Source of the DNA: Candidatus Sysuiplasma jiujiangense
Lineage (GTDB): Archaea; Thermoplasmatota; Thermoplasmata; Sysuiplasmatales; Sysuiplasmataceae
Length of the DNA: 64,000 nt
Direction of reading: 5' to 3'
NCBI GenBank assembly: GCA_019721075.1
Contig: JAHEAD010000013.1
Coordinates: 1 to 64,000 of the forward strand
Positions 20,545-30,844 of this stretch are shown here, piece after piece. Each line of letters begins with the position of its first letter. Positions within the stretch are counted from its first letter, which is position 1. Both the position numbers and the translations under genes were made by a program. The notes beneath the pieces are model-generated. The model worked only from the letters and a program-made list of their open reading frames with translations. It did no database searches and was not told the origin of the DNA.

Positions 20545-21537
20545 GTGTCTAGCCCAAACAAACTGGAGATTGTAGGCAGCCTGAGCATAATAGGTGGCCG
20601 CGACCTCCAGAGTGAGGTTCTTTCCTTGAATTTGCCAAGGCTTTCGGTCATAATACTCAACTACAACGGGGCTCGTTTCCTTCATGACTGCATAAACAGT
20701 GTTATTTCGCAGAACTATCCTGAAACCGAAATCATTGTGGTGGATAACGGCTCTGCCGACTCATCATGTGAAATTGTGGAAAGAGAATTTCCCTCGGTGA
20801 AACTACTGAGACTCGCTGAGAATTACCACTTTTCAGGAGGTATGAACAGGGGTGTAAAAGCTTCAACCGGTGACGTGGCACTCCTGCTTAACAATGATAC
20901 GGTTGTGCTCGATGGTTGTTTCGGAACTGTAATGGACTCCATCGTCAGGAACGGAATAGACATCTGCGGTTGCGGAATCATGAAGGAAAACGGTAGAAGA
21001 CCGCAGAAATACGACCTGCTGTACGAGACTCTTGACTTTGCTGGTGCTGCCCTTTTTGTCAGAAGGACTGTCTGGGAGGAATTGGGCGGAATCGATGAGG
21101 ATTTCCGCACATACTTCGAACTGAAGGACTTCTCTGTGCGTGCACTCCTGAAAGGGTATAAGGTAATGGTTGAGCCGAGAGGCAGGGTCTTCCACTTAGG
21201 TTCTGCGACCACCAAGAAAATGTCAGGATACGCGCTCGTCAACATGTCCAGAAACTTCCCCATGCTTGTGCTCAAGGATTTCAGAGCCACTACAGCTGCA
21301 GCCCTGCTTTTATCATATTTCGCATCAAGATCCCTTATTGTCCTGAAGCTGACTTTAACCGGCGGAAGCGAGGAGGCGCGCTACAGGCTTAAGGGAAGCG
21401 CCGAATTCATAAGGATGCTTCCTCAAATTCTGGAAAAGAGAGCAGCAATTCAGTCTTCCCGCCTGTGCAGCGACAGGGAGATAGTTATTCTGCGGGACAA
21501 GCCTTTCTTCAAGCTGGGAATCGATGGCGGCATATGA
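20545..21537 (+). CDS. Glycosyltransferase family 2 (rhamnosyltransferase-like)
   Basis: A 330-residue GT2. RLSVIILNYNGARFLHDCI begins near residue 31, then VVDNGSADSSCEIVE and the LLLNNDTVVLDG loop holding the NDD-like metal site. GGIDEDFRTYFELKDFSVRAL fits the ED motif. This layout is shared by rhamnosyl- and galactofuranosyl-type transferases, but sugar choice is not determined. It starts with GTG and has a 30-residue extension before the fold, so the true start may be downstream. It lies 155 bases after the previous GT2 on the same strand. Confidence 0.85.
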   Translation: MSSPNKLEIVGSLSIIGGRDLQSEVLSLNLPRLSVIILNYNGARFLHDCINSVISQNYPETEIIVVDNGSADSSCEIVEREFPSVKLLRLAENYHFSGGMNRGVKASTGDVALLLNNDTVVLDGCFGTVMDSIVRNGIDICGCGIMKENGRRPQKYDLLYETLDFAGAALFVRRTVWEELGGIDEDFRTYFELKDFSVRALLKGYKVMVEPRGRVFHLGSATTKKMSGYALVNMSRNFPMLVLKDFRATTAAALLLSYFASRSLIVLKLTLTGGSEEARYRLKGSAEFIRMLPQILEKRAAIQSSRLCSDREIVILRDKPFFKLGIDGGI

Positions 21538-21594
21538 TGTAACGATGCATCAACCGGGAGAGCAATTCCTTTTTCTCTTGGTGCGGCAAATGCC

Positions 21595-23184
21595 CTATTT
21601 CTTCTGACCGAATGTAATGAATGCCCTGCCTATGCTCCTTACAAGGCGGAGCCTCCTCTTGAGAATGTGTTCGATGAATTCGAGGATGAAGATATCCGAT
21701 TCTTCTAAACTTGCTGTTAAGAGTATCGCTGCTATGGAAAAAACGAACGAGCCGGCGAGGAAGATTAATGCAGTAGTTATATTCAGGACAGGTCTGAATG
21801 CCGCAAACAGGACGATTGGAACTGAAATGGAGAGTATCAGCGGTTTCAGAAGATTTAGGGTAAAGGGCTGGAGCTTGTTTTCTCCGGCAAAGAAGGTCAG
21901 GCAAAAGATACGGTAAATGAACGATCCCGAAACAGACGCTATCGCTGCTCCGACAAAGCCAAAATAAGGTATGAGGGCAACACACAGTAAAATGTTTCCT
22001 CCTGCTCCCAGCAGGCCGGAGAAGGCAACGAGTCTTGTCTTTCCGGTCGCTGCGAGTGAGGGAGAGGATGGGCCGATGACAGAATTAATAAACGAACCCA
22101 GCGCGAGTATCTGCAGTGCAACAGCCGCCTTTCCATACCTGCTGCCAAACGCAATTGAAAGCGTTGCACCGGGAAAGCTGAAGAACAGCAGGAAAATTGG
22201 AACGGAAATTACAAGATTCCATTTCAATATTGTTTTATAGAGAAGATTGAGCTCTGCCCTTCTGTTACGCGAAATTAGCCCGGATGCTACCGGAAGTATG
22301 ATGAAGCCCAGTGCGTTGATACCGATAAAACTTAGCTTACTCAGAGACAGCGCAGCCGAATAATATCCGACCTGTGCGGCATCCCTGAAGAGGCCAAGGA
22401 TCAGCGTGTCTGCGTATAACATGAAATATGATGAGAAACCAACCATCATTATGGGAAGGCCGAACAGGAGAAGAAACCTGGTTTCCGAAGCGCTGAGATG
22501 CCCCGTGAATTTAACATATTTCTTTCTAAGGATGTAAACAAGAGACAGGGATGAGGTAACAACCGCTGCAATCACATTGCCCAGTATGATACCGTAAAAA
22601 CCTTGCCCGGAATAATAAAGGAGCACGGATAACAGTGTGAAAAGAGTTGGTGGAAGCAGGTTGATGAATAGGGCGTTTGCGACGGTATTTCTGTATCCTC
22701 TCGCGATAGAAGCTGCCATCTGCGTCACAATTCCAAAGAAAAGCGCGGGAGAAAATATGACGATTATAAAGGCAAGGTACGACTCATGGAAAATTCTGCC
22801 AATGATGGGTGAAATTGAGAATATTGCAAGTGAAAAAAGAGCGCCGAGAATAGCGGAAGCCGCAAGTCCGTTCAAGGCAATGGACTCTTTCCGTTCACCG
22901 CCGAAGAACGCAAGATTTCTTGCCACTGATGCATCCATTCCCAGGGGTGCAATCATGCTGAACAGTGCAATCAGTGACAAGGCCAGGGTGAACTCCCCCC
23001 ATTCCTCTACCGTTATCAGCCTCAGTATAATGACTCGGCTGATGAAGGCAATGATGAAATAGCTCAGCGATGCAAAAAGTGTAATCGCCGTTCCGCGACC
23101 CATTGAAAATATCGTGTCCCTGAGAAGATCGCGTTCAACAGTGGAATTCTCTGCTTCAGAGTTTATGGCATTCACACTCGTCAA
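21595..23184 (-). CDS. Oligosaccharide flippase (MOP superfamily, Wzx-like)
   Basis: A 529-residue polytopic membrane protein with about 12-14 hydrophobic helices. The N-terminal RGTAITLFASLSYFIIAFIS and the VVEEWGEFTLALSLIALFSM-like second helix fit the polysaccharide-exporter (Wzx/RfbX, archaeal AglR-like) family. Such proteins move lipid-linked oligosaccharides from the cytosolic to the outer face of the membrane. Its place amid glycosyltransferases supports that role. It opens at TTG. No Shine-Dalgarno is obvious, so the exact start is uncertain. It converges on the GT2 gene to its left with 57 bases between the 3' ends. Confidence 0.9.
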   Translation of the reverse strand: MTSVNAINSEAENSTVERDLLRDTIFSMGRGTAITLFASLSYFIIAFISRVIILRLITVEEWGEFTLALSLIALFSMIAPLGMDASVARNLAFFGGERKESIALNGLAASAILGALFSLAIFSISPIIGRIFHESYLAFIIVIFSPALFFGIVTQMAASIARGYRNTVANALFINLLPPTLFTLLSVLLYYSGQGFYGIILGNVIAAVVTSSLSLVYILRKKYVKFTGHLSASETRFLLLFGLPIMMVGFSSYFMLYADTLILGLFRDAAQVGYYSAALSLSKLSFIGINALGFIILPVASGLISRNRRAELNLLYKTILKWNLVISVPIFLLFFSFPGATLSIAFGSRYGKAAVALQILALGSFINSVIGPSSPSLAATGKTRLVAFSGLLGAGGNILLCVALIPYFGFVGAAIASVSGSFIYRIFCLTFFAGENKLQPFTLNLLKPLILSISVPIVLFAAFRPVLNITTALIFLAGSFVFSIAAILLTASLEESDIFILEFIEHILKRRLRLVRSIGRAFITFGQKK

Positions 23185-23534
23185 TCCCGCAGAAACCTGG
23201 TAAACTGATTACTGAAGTTACACAAACAGCCATTCTCCATTTAAATAGCGAATTTTAGAGATGCGCCATTGACATCAGGGTTAAAATCAGTTACGGTTTG
23301 ATTCCGTCATCTTTCATGTTTTTGCCTGTGAGGAATTTGCAATCCATCACACCGTTAGTCAGAGGGATAAAACAAGCCACAGTGCATCAAAGCTACGATC
23401 TTAAATTCAGGTTGGGGACGTAGTTGATTCCTGCTATTGTCTACGACACATAGTAGACGTACCTGCCCTGAAAGTCATCCTGATATTTTACAGCCTTCCG
23501 TTGGCCTCCGGAATGTGCAGCATGAGCACACGGG

Positions 23535-24713
23535 CTATGCAACTGGCTGATTTCCGTTGAACTTTTCCAGGAGAGACTCCCTGTACTCCTTTGCCGTATA
23601 TCCGTTTCTCCATTTCACCGCTTTTTGAACAGCTTCATTTAAAAAATCCCGATCTCTGAAAAGTCTTTCTATTGCAGACGCAAATCCCTGAGGAGTATTA
23701 CTGACAACAAAATCCCTGCCCATGTGTTCCAGGACGTCGCTGGCAGATCCTAGCTCTGAGCTGACTATCGGCACGCATCCGTTGGAAATCGATTGTATCA
23801 GCCCGTAACTGGGTCCGGTTTCGACAATGTCAGGATTAGACCACCTTATGTAACACATTGCCCTGGAATAAAGCTCATCAAGCGCTTCCTCTGCCAGGTC
23901 TTCCATGATGGAGATCCTTTCATTTAGGGCTTCCGAGTTGATCCTGTCGATGAAATTCTGCCTCAGCTCAGAAGAGCCGAATGTGCCGCACATGGTGAAT
24001 TTCACTTCCGGAAGAATCTTCATTATGTCGATTGCAAAGAAGGGATTTCTCACAAATGTCCATCGTGTGTCAAGCAGAACAAATTTCTCCTTTTGAATGT
24101 TCAGTTTTTTAAGTGTAAAATAATCCTTTACTACATGGGTGTTTATGCCAAGGGATGAGCGGATCTCATCTCGCATTTTGTCCGTGATTGAGATGTTCAC
24201 AGCGGATATTTTCATCAACTTGCTGAGATAGAGTCCCAGAATCTTCCTGATTGCAAATGGAAGACCGGAGAAAGTTGGAGGCTCATGGAAATAGAGGATC
24301 AACCTCTTCCTGTATTCCTGTTTCATTAAAATTGGGACAATTCCTGTCCAAATGCTCATGCAGATGATTAAGTCGAAATCAATGTTGCCTCTGTTAATCT
24401 TCTTTGCAAATTTCAACTGCCCGAAAATATTGACTGCGTCCTTAATATAGAATGCACCTTTCAGGAAGAGTTTGAAAACCGGAACCTGGAAAAGCTGGGA
24501 GACCCGGAACCAGATATTGTCTTCTTCAATATCAACATCAAGAGGCTTCATAGACTGAAGATTAACCAGATACGATGTTCCATCATCGTGGAAGAAGACG
24601 ATTCTGACGCGGTCACCGGATGAAATAAAAGACTTTGCTATGTCGAATGCAAGTTTCGTCGCACCGGTTTTGGCAGAAAGAGTATCCTTAATGATCAATA
24701 CATTTAAGCCCAA
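23535..24713 (-). CDS. Glycosyltransferase family 4-like
   Basis: A 392-residue GT-B protein. The N-terminus LNVLIIKDTLSAKTGATKLA resembles the acceptor loop of GT4. The donor half (from about LLDTRWTFVRNPFFAIDIMK) ends in ETGPSYGLIQSISNGCVPIV, where the second glutamate of E-x7-E is replaced by Q. Donor use or activity may therefore differ from canonical GT4. It starts at TTG and is on the same strand as the flippase, 350 bases upstream of it. It is probably part of the same glycan pathway. Confidence 0.8.
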   Translation of the reverse strand: MGLNVLIIKDTLSAKTGATKLAFDIAKSFISSGDRVRIVFFHDDGTSYLVNLQSMKPLDVDIEEDNIWFRVSQLFQVPVFKLFLKGAFYIKDAVNIFGQLKFAKKINRGNIDFDLIICMSIWTGIVPILMKQEYRKRLILYFHEPPTFSGLPFAIRKILGLYLSKLMKISAVNISITDKMRDEIRSSLGINTHVVKDYFTLKKLNIQKEKFVLLDTRWTFVRNPFFAIDIMKILPEVKFTMCGTFGSSELRQNFIDRINSEALNERISIMEDLAEEALDELYSRAMCYIRWSNPDIVETGPSYGLIQSISNGCVPIVSSELGSASDVLEHMGRDFVVSNTPQGFASAIERLFRDRDFLNEAVQKAVKWRNGYTAKEYRESLLEKFNGNQPVA

Positions 24714-24989
24714 AGCCTACACTTGTAGAGCGAACATCCATTGGGATTTAACTATTATGATGCCAGACCCAACCGCAATGTGCTTTTATAACAGATGCTT
24801 TTCCTGCTAAAAACTGTTAAATCAGCTGCCATTTTTGTTCCGATTATATTTGTTAAGTGAGCATCAAATTTCATGTTTTCCGCTTCCGAAATCCGATACA
24901 ATCACCCTCAAATGCCCGACATTCAGAACTCCATTTGCCTTTGAAGACTGTTGTATTCATTGAAGCTTTTTGAAGATGACCGGATTCAA

Positions 24990-27900
24990 TTATGTCTTTC
25001 CGTCCACTTTTGAGTGTTTCGCTAAACGATCAACCAGGGAGCGCAGTCTTGTCCTCGATGATTTTGAGAAAATAATAACACCGATAAGCAGCACATTGAA
25101 TGAAAGAGGCAGATATACTATCCAGTAAACATAGGATTGGACAGTATACTTCATGTCAAATGAAATGCCGTTGCTGCCATTGACAGGATAAATGAGATAG
25201 CCGTTCATGCTATTGTCAATCAGCACGTGCTTCCAGCTTGATATGCCCTTCGTATTCTCAAGCATCCAGTATGGATTATAGTTCTGATGGAAGACGACCA
25301 GAACAGGAAGCGTACCGTTCAGACCACCCACGTTAACATGGACATCAACAGGCGACACAATATCATATGTCACAATGCCGTTTTGAGTTTGTATGTTCTG
25401 CGTTGGCGTCGAAATGTATGTACCTGGCTGAAGCGTGCTGGTATAGAACTTTCCTATGGCAAGATAACTGATGGTGAGATTCTGGTATCCGGGCCAGTCG
25501 CTTATCGATGCATGCAGTCCGGCACCTGTGTTGTTGAGCGGCAGAATCTGGATGAGAATGTAATCGACTGTCTTGTCGCGGCTGCGGCTGAGTGCATTAT
25601 TCATGTTGACAAGCAGCATGCTGGAATGACCCGGGCTGGAATATCTGAAGGCACCGTAGACGCCATTAGAGGCCCAGTATTCGTACAGCGCAACCTGGAA
25701 TCTGTTGTTATTCCATGTCGTGCTGTTTATTACAGGAGCTGTAAACAGCTGTATGTATATCGCCGTGTTTATGTTTGTTGAGAAATTCATTACCAGGTAG
25801 GGGTACACAGATGTGTTTATCTGGAGCGGAAGTCCGTTGTAGAAGACAACACCCATTGAACCCAAAGGTCCGGATACAGGATGGGACTGTATGTATGCCT
25901 TGGTGGAGTTGTTGAGCGATATCGATATGCCTCCATTCCACTGTGCGCTGAAGTCATTGGCGGCTACGAACGAACTGTTTTCCTGGGAAGAGCTGTACAC
26001 CAGACCGGTTATGTTGGAATAATCCTTAAAATTAGATCCGAAGAAAGTGTTGTTGTCTACGATCTGGCTCACGCTCAACGCCGGGTCGACTCTGGAAGAG
26101 GACAGATAGCCAGACGTCATGTTGACAGAATCCAGGAAATGGGTACCAAAAAGACTCCTGTTTTCCAATGTCTGAGAGACTGTGGTTATCGGATTGACCA
26201 GAGAATCATTGAAGTATGAGGAGCCAATGTTCTCTGCAGGCACAGCATAGCCATCCAGGAACCCCGAACCGTTAATGATTCTGCTGGCAATCGAAACGGT
26301 GCCGGGCAGGAGTGCATTCCTGTAAATGTAGTCCGGGGATATCACCTTTGCAAGCGTCAGGTTGGCCGTGTGATTTAACGATGAGAGGATGAGTGGATAG
26401 TCCGGTGGCGGGCCGAAACCAAAGGGCACGTTGCCGCCAACCATCCCTTCAATTACCACGTACTGCACATTCAGCTGGGCAAGTGCAAGGCTCAGATTTT
26501 CTCCTGCAGCCGAGCCGCTTCCGATTGAGTTGTAGATGAAATTAAGCACCTGGTTGGACTTGCCGTCAATAATCATTGATGCCGGGAGGAGGGAGGGAAG
26601 AACATCGTAAGAGTCGTAGCCGTTGGTCCAGTTCTGTTCCAGGAATCCTCCGGGATAGAGAAGAGCGTAAGCATTGCCGACATGTGTTTTGAGATAGGAA
26701 GCGACCGCATATTCGTACGGTGGGATAGACATCCTTGCACGGTACGGACTTCCCGGGATCGCATGACCGGTAAAGATTGGTGTTGCGGTGGAAACAAAGG
26801 GCGCTGCTATGAGCAGGAATATCAGCAGGAGCGCGAAGGACTGGCCAAGATACTTCCTTCTTCCGCTGTAGGTCCTTACTGCTGTTGCGTAATAGTCCGC
26901 CTGCCGGTTATTCAGCATTCTGTGCCGAACGCTTACCTGCAAGTCCTTCAGATTTCTGTAACTTTTCGTATAAACGACTTCAGGAATGTCCGATGCACGC
27001 GCAAGTTTCCATTTAGCTTCTGGAAGTGCATTCTTCCACAAATATCCGGCAGGACGAATGTAGGACACACTTTCAGGAATGGCCGGAATTTGACGGGAGA
27101 GACGTCGAAAACTCTTGGAACCGCTATCGGAGGTGTTGAACCGTGAGGTGGGATCAAGCAGCAGTAAAATTCTCACAACCGAGACAGACAGCAATATGAT
27201 GAGCAGCGTGTAGAAGGAGTAACCGAATGCTACCGGCACATTACGAATTGCCTGGAGTATCAGTGGATTGCTCACTAAAATTTTCACAAGGAAATATACG
27301 GGAGAATTTACTCCGGCCATTACTATGGCGAGGAGAATGGAAACTATCAGGAAGTACAGATATTGGACATTGTACCTTCTTCTGCCAAAGTAGGCAATTG
27401 CGATGGATATCGGGATAAGATACGTCAGGTAGGAGCCAAAGCTGCTGTATATGAAGGTGTCTGCTGCAGTGGCTCCGGGATATCTTTCTATCCCATACAT
27501 TCCCCTCAGCAGTGTTATCAGATTCAATGGTCTGGTCGTCTGTATAAAGAGCAGCAGGTTGTAATTCACAGAGGTGCTGCTTCCTGCAAAGGCCGGAGCC
27601 AATCGGGAAAAAAGAATGGTGGAACCGATCCACCAGGTATTTATGGCGAGTGCTGCAGCCAGAAATATTGCATAGAAAATGATAAAGCGCCTCAACCCTT
27701 TGAAGGTGAACGCCGGATAGAACAGAAGCAGTCCAGGCAATGCAAGAGTGAGAACTGCATAACTGAAATTCGCAGGCACGTTGATACTGAATGTGAGCTC
27801 AGAGAGGATAAGCAGACCTGCAAATCTGGGGTAGTTTATTCTGTTGCCTCTGATGAAGGATTGTAGCTCTATCATTAGATAATAGATGAAGGCAATGAAT

Positions 27901-28364
27901 AACCCCGAGAACAGAAAATCTATTGATGTGGCGTCCCACCAGTAATTTATCAAAATGTCATAGTTATAGACGAACAGAAGTGAAGCAACTATGGCAGCAA
28001 TCCAGATAATTTTTTTCTCTGATGGAATTATGAATTTTCGCATTATCTTGTAGAAGAAGATGGAAGCAAGGCTCTGTGAGAGAATGTATGTGAAAATATC
28101 TCCAAAGGCTGGAGGTATCCTGAAAAGACTGAGCAGAAGAGGCCAACCAATGTCCGGCAGATTGAAAATGTTCAGAATCTGGCTGCCGCCCATGTTCTTT
28201 ACTTTCCAGGCATAAAGGAGTGTCACGATATCCTGCGCCGGATTAAGAGGCCAGGTCTGATCTATGAAATGAATGATGTAAATGCCTTTTACATTTACAG
28301 CGGTGACATATGTTGCAAATGCGATGAAAATTAAATATGCTGCATATTCCTCTTTTTTCATCAC
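24990..28364 (-). CDS. Large multi-pass membrane protein, GT-C / AftD-like candidate
   Basis: A 1124-residue protein. The N-terminal 450 residues hold about 12 hydrophobic helices. The first luminal loop has DQTWPLNPAQDIVTLLYAW and GWPLLLSLFRIPPAFGD, a layout like GT-C glycosyltransferases of the arabinofuranosyltransferase (AftD/DUF3367) or YfhO type. Residues about 520-1070 form a large sequon-rich ectodomain, and one last helix (VYWIVYLPLSFNVLLIGVII) precedes a basic tail. GT-C enzymes use polyprenyl-phosphate sugars outside the membrane, which fits the DPM1-like enzyme in this cluster. The ectodomain contains two adjacent repeats of about 36 residues. The ATG start has a gaggtg element upstream. 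The family assignment is by architecture only. Confidence 0.65.
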   Translation of the reverse strand: MMKKEEYAAYLIFIAFATYVTAVNVKGIYIIHFIDQTWPLNPAQDIVTLLYAWKVKNMGGSQILNIFNLPDIGWPLLLSLFRIPPAFGDIFTYILSQSLASIFFYKIMRKFIIPSEKKIIWIAAIVASLLFVYNYDILINYWWDATSIDFLFSGLFIAFIYYLMIELQSFIRGNRINYPRFAGLLILSELTFSINVPANFSYAVLTLALPGLLLFYPAFTFKGLRRFIIFYAIFLAAALAINTWWIGSTILFSRLAPAFAGSSTSVNYNLLLFIQTTRPLNLITLLRGMYGIERYPGATAADTFIYSSFGSYLTYLIPISIAIAYFGRRRYNVQYLYFLIVSILLAIVMAGVNSPVYFLVKILVSNPLILQAIRNVPVAFGYSFYTLLIILLSVSVVRILLLLDPTSRFNTSDSGSKSFRRLSRQIPAIPESVSYIRPAGYLWKNALPEAKWKLARASDIPEVVYTKSYRNLKDLQVSVRHRMLNNRQADYYATAVRTYSGRRKYLGQSFALLLIFLLIAAPFVSTATPIFTGHAIPGSPYRARMSIPPYEYAVASYLKTHVGNAYALLYPGGFLEQNWTNGYDSYDVLPSLLPASMIIDGKSNQVLNFIYNSIGSGSAAGENLSLALAQLNVQYVVIEGMVGGNVPFGFGPPPDYPLILSSLNHTANLTLAKVISPDYIYRNALLPGTVSIASRIINGSGFLDGYAVPAENIGSSYFNDSLVNPITTVSQTLENRSLFGTHFLDSVNMTSGYLSSSRVDPALSVSQIVDNNTFFGSNFKDYSNITGLVYSSSQENSSFVAANDFSAQWNGGISISLNNSTKAYIQSHPVSGPLGSMGVVFYNGLPLQINTSVYPYLVMNFSTNINTAIYIQLFTAPVINSTTWNNNRFQVALYEYWASNGVYGAFRYSSPGHSSMLLVNMNNALSRSRDKTVDYILIQILPLNNTGAGLHASISDWPGYQNLTISYLAIGKFYTSTLQPGTYISTPTQNIQTQNGIVTYDIVSPVDVHVNVGGLNGTLPVLVVFHQNYNPYWMLENTKGISSWKHVLIDNSMNGYLIYPVNGSNGISFDMKYTVQSYVYWIVYLPLSFNVLLIGVIIFSKSSRTRLRSLVDRLAKHSKVDGKT

Positions 28365-28676
28365 ACCTCATCCACACCGTTCAGCCCGTTTGCAAACTGC
28401 TCAATACTGGCTCCCTGAATCTATCTGAATGAGGTATTAATATGTATTTCTGCTCTGATAGGACATCTACGACATCTCCTTTCCGGAACAATTCTCTCAT
28501 TCATTCTGTCTTGATTGACCATTTACAGTAACTTCATACCCTGCTTGCACCCTCTTTTCGCATGACTTGAATACTGTTACATTGTTTTACTGCCGATTAC
28601 AGCATTTCGCATCACCGACCAAATTTGCACGCAGGGATTTATAACCAAAATTGACATAAACGGCGGCAGTGATGAT

Positions 28677-30086
28677 GTGCAACTTACCTTTGACGTGATC
28701 GTTTCATTATTGCTGTCATTCATCATAATCATTGCCGGCTTCACCACAATTGCAAGCGCTCAGGCCGGCCAGAGAAACACTGCAACACCCATCAAGCATG
28801 TTATCATAATAATGATGGAAAATCATAGTTTCGATAACTTATTCGGCATTTACCCGGAAGTTCAGGGAAACAATAGTAACGCAACGGCTGGGATTGAGAG
28901 GCCGGTGAACCTTTTGAACACGAGCCTGCTTTCAAGCCTTAGCCCGGTTCCCAACGGCACCTACAGCACAACGGATCCTGTTGAAGGATACACTACTTAC
29001 CACAATGATTTCAACAATGGACTCATGAACGGCTTTCTAAACAATTCAGGCCCCCAGTCAATGACATACTTCACCTCCAACCAGCTCTCCCTGGAATGGA
29101 TACTCGCAGAAGAATTCGGGCTCGGAGACAGATACTTTTCCAGCTATCTGAGCGAAACTATACCAAACAGGCTTATGTCTCTTGCCGGATATACACCAGT
29201 CGAGGCTGATAACGGCCCTCCACCTTATATCCCTTACAATCAGACAGTATTCTATGAACTCCAGTATTTCAACATAAGCTGGTCCTATTACACTGTGACT
29301 TCAAGCACTTCTTCCATACCGCTTGATTTCATATCCGGTTTCGGAAGCAGCGCTCAGTATGTCCAGAACTGGACCAGTTTCTACAGAGCTGTCAATTCAT
29401 CCACTCTTCCTTCAGTGAGCTGGGTCATGCCAGTTGGAACAACCGATTCACAGTACAGCCAGCATCCGCCTCGCAATATGACGCTGGGCGAGGTATGGAT
29501 GCTCAATATAGTCAATGCTGTAATGCACAGCGCCATCTGGAACAGCAGTGCGATTTTTATTACATACGACGAGGGAGGTGGTTATTACGATCAGGTTGCA
29601 CCTCCTGTCCTCGATAACATACAACTTGGTTTCAGGGTTCCTCTGATTGTAATCTCCCCTTACGCAAAGGAGGATTATATTTCAAGTACACTGCTAAATC
29701 ACGATTCACTGCTTGCATTCATTGACTTTAACTGGAAAATACCCCCCCTCAACGGCTTCGTATCGTTTTCAAACATACCCCTGGACTTCTTTGACTTCAG
29801 CCAGAAGTATTCCTCTGGGAATCTTCGGAGGAGCCCGATGTCCATAAGCGCAAATGACACTTTTCCTGCTGTTCCCCAGATACCGTTCGGCAAACTTCCT
29901 TATGCCAGAAACGGTTCGTCGAATCTTACTTTGCATTCGATGCATATTTTGCCGTTTGTTGGGAACAACACAGCACTGGAGGGAAAGAACAATTATGACC
30001 TGTTGGCTGTGATCCTGCTGTCCGTCTCCATTGCTGCAGTCTTCACGCTCGTTTATATACGCAGGAGAAGAGGAAAAGGCAATTGA
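28677..30086 (+). CDS. Secreted phosphoesterase (phospholipase C / acid phosphatase family)
   Basis: A 469-residue phosphoesterase (PF04185 type). A signal peptide covers residues 1-30. KHVIIIMMENHSFDNLFGIYP at 40-60 is the family signature, with metal-binding E and nucleophilic S/T-region residues. FITYDEGGGYYDQVAPP holds the downstream DEG metal site. HDSLLAFIDFNWKIPPL is also typical. A hydrophobic helix (LLAVILLSVSIAAVFTLVYI) and RRRRGKGN end the protein, so it is anchored outside the cell. It could release phosphate from lipids or glycans in acid surroundings. The GTG start lies about 35 bases after a tttata box. Confidence 0.88.
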   Translation: MQLTFDVIVSLLLSFIIIIAGFTTIASAQAGQRNTATPIKHVIIIMMENHSFDNLFGIYPEVQGNNSNATAGIERPVNLLNTSLLSSLSPVPNGTYSTTDPVEGYTTYHNDFNNGLMNGFLNNSGPQSMTYFTSNQLSLEWILAEEFGLGDRYFSSYLSETIPNRLMSLAGYTPVEADNGPPPYIPYNQTVFYELQYFNISWSYYTVTSSTSSIPLDFISGFGSSAQYVQNWTSFYRAVNSSTLPSVSWVMPVGTTDSQYSQHPPRNMTLGEVWMLNIVNAVMHSAIWNSSAIFITYDEGGGYYDQVAPPVLDNIQLGFRVPLIVISPYAKEDYISSTLLNHDSLLAFIDFNWKIPPLNGFVSFSNIPLDFFDFSQKYSSGNLRRSPMSISANDTFPAVPQIPFGKLPYARNGSSNLTLHSMHILPFVGNNTALEGKNNYDLLAVILLSVSIAAVFTLVYIRRRRGKGN

Positions 30087-30130
30087 CTAATTCATCACAA
30101 AATCTGAATCACCAGAACGCAGCATAATAT

Positions 30131-30138
30131 TTTAAATA
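30131..30138 (+). promoter_or_regulatory. TATA-like promoter of small membrane protein
   Basis: The box tttaaata is at leaderless spacing to the ATG codons at 30156 and 30165. No Shine-Dalgarno intervenes. Confidence 0.5.
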
Positions 30139-30155
30139 CCCAACTAATAGTCCAG

Positions 30156-30512
30156 ATGAGAAATATGCATACTTTTCCAACCATCATATCGCTTGTTGCT
30201 GCAGATGCCGTTCCAGTGCAGAATTTTGGAAATTTTGTTACCGTGCTTCTTCTGACATTCAGCATTTTTATGATATTCGCCGGTGCATTCACATCCTACT
30301 TTGGCACAGGCAAAAGCAGGATGGTTGGTGTCATTCTGCTTCTGGTAGGCGTAATAGTCGCTATCGCATGGCTTGCCGCGGCCCAGATTTATAGCTATGC
30401 TGACCCGAATCTTTCATTAGTGATTTGGGGAGCATTTCTGAGCATCATTGCTGCTATCGCCGGTGCAGTCATTGCTGTTCTCGTATTCCTCTTTGCCATC
30501 ATGAAGACTTGA
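30156..30512 (+). CDS. Small membrane protein, about three helices
   Basis: A 118-residue hydrophobic protein with three likely transmembrane helices (about residues 25-47, 54-75 and 86-115). No motif that names a function was recognised. A strong box tttaaata at 30131-30138 lies 18-25 bases before ATG 30156, so a leaderless transcript beginning at ATG 30156 or ATG 30165 is likely. It follows the phosphoesterase by 70 bases on the same strand but appears to have its own promoter. Confidence 0.65.
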   Translation: MRNMHTFPTIISLVAADAVPVQNFGNFVTVLLLTFSIFMIFAGAFTSYFGTGKSRMVGVILLLVGVIVAIAWLAAAQIYSYADPNLSLVIWGAFLSIIAAIAGAVIAVLVFLFAIMKT

Positions 30513-30844
30513 AATCGGATTGAGAATTGTAAACCGCAGGGGGCCTGTAAAGGGGTATTCAACGTGACCTGTGATAAAAAATGCATGTCCCGGGCGACGG
30601 GGACGGAAGGCCCTGCTCTCTATCGGACAGAAACCGCCTTCGAGCATCTTAACAACACGTTTCATGGAAGTTCTTCGGAGATAGCTTTCTCTGCAGGGGA
30701 CTGTATTAAGATGCATCCGGAATATGCAAATTTCCGTACGCCACAATTTATTTGCTCGGTTTATTTGTGCCCCGACTGGTCACGTATGGCGGAACCGCTT
30801 CTGAAAGAACTGAAACGTATTGAAACTTCATAGAAAGGGATAGT

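Noticed and set aside
30564-30833. 89-residue plus-strand frame before the first epimerase
   Set aside because: No domain, unlikely composition and an overlapping frame on the other strand. An 8-base inverted repeat (CATCTTAA/TTAAGATG) inside it has a loop too long to be a convincing terminator.
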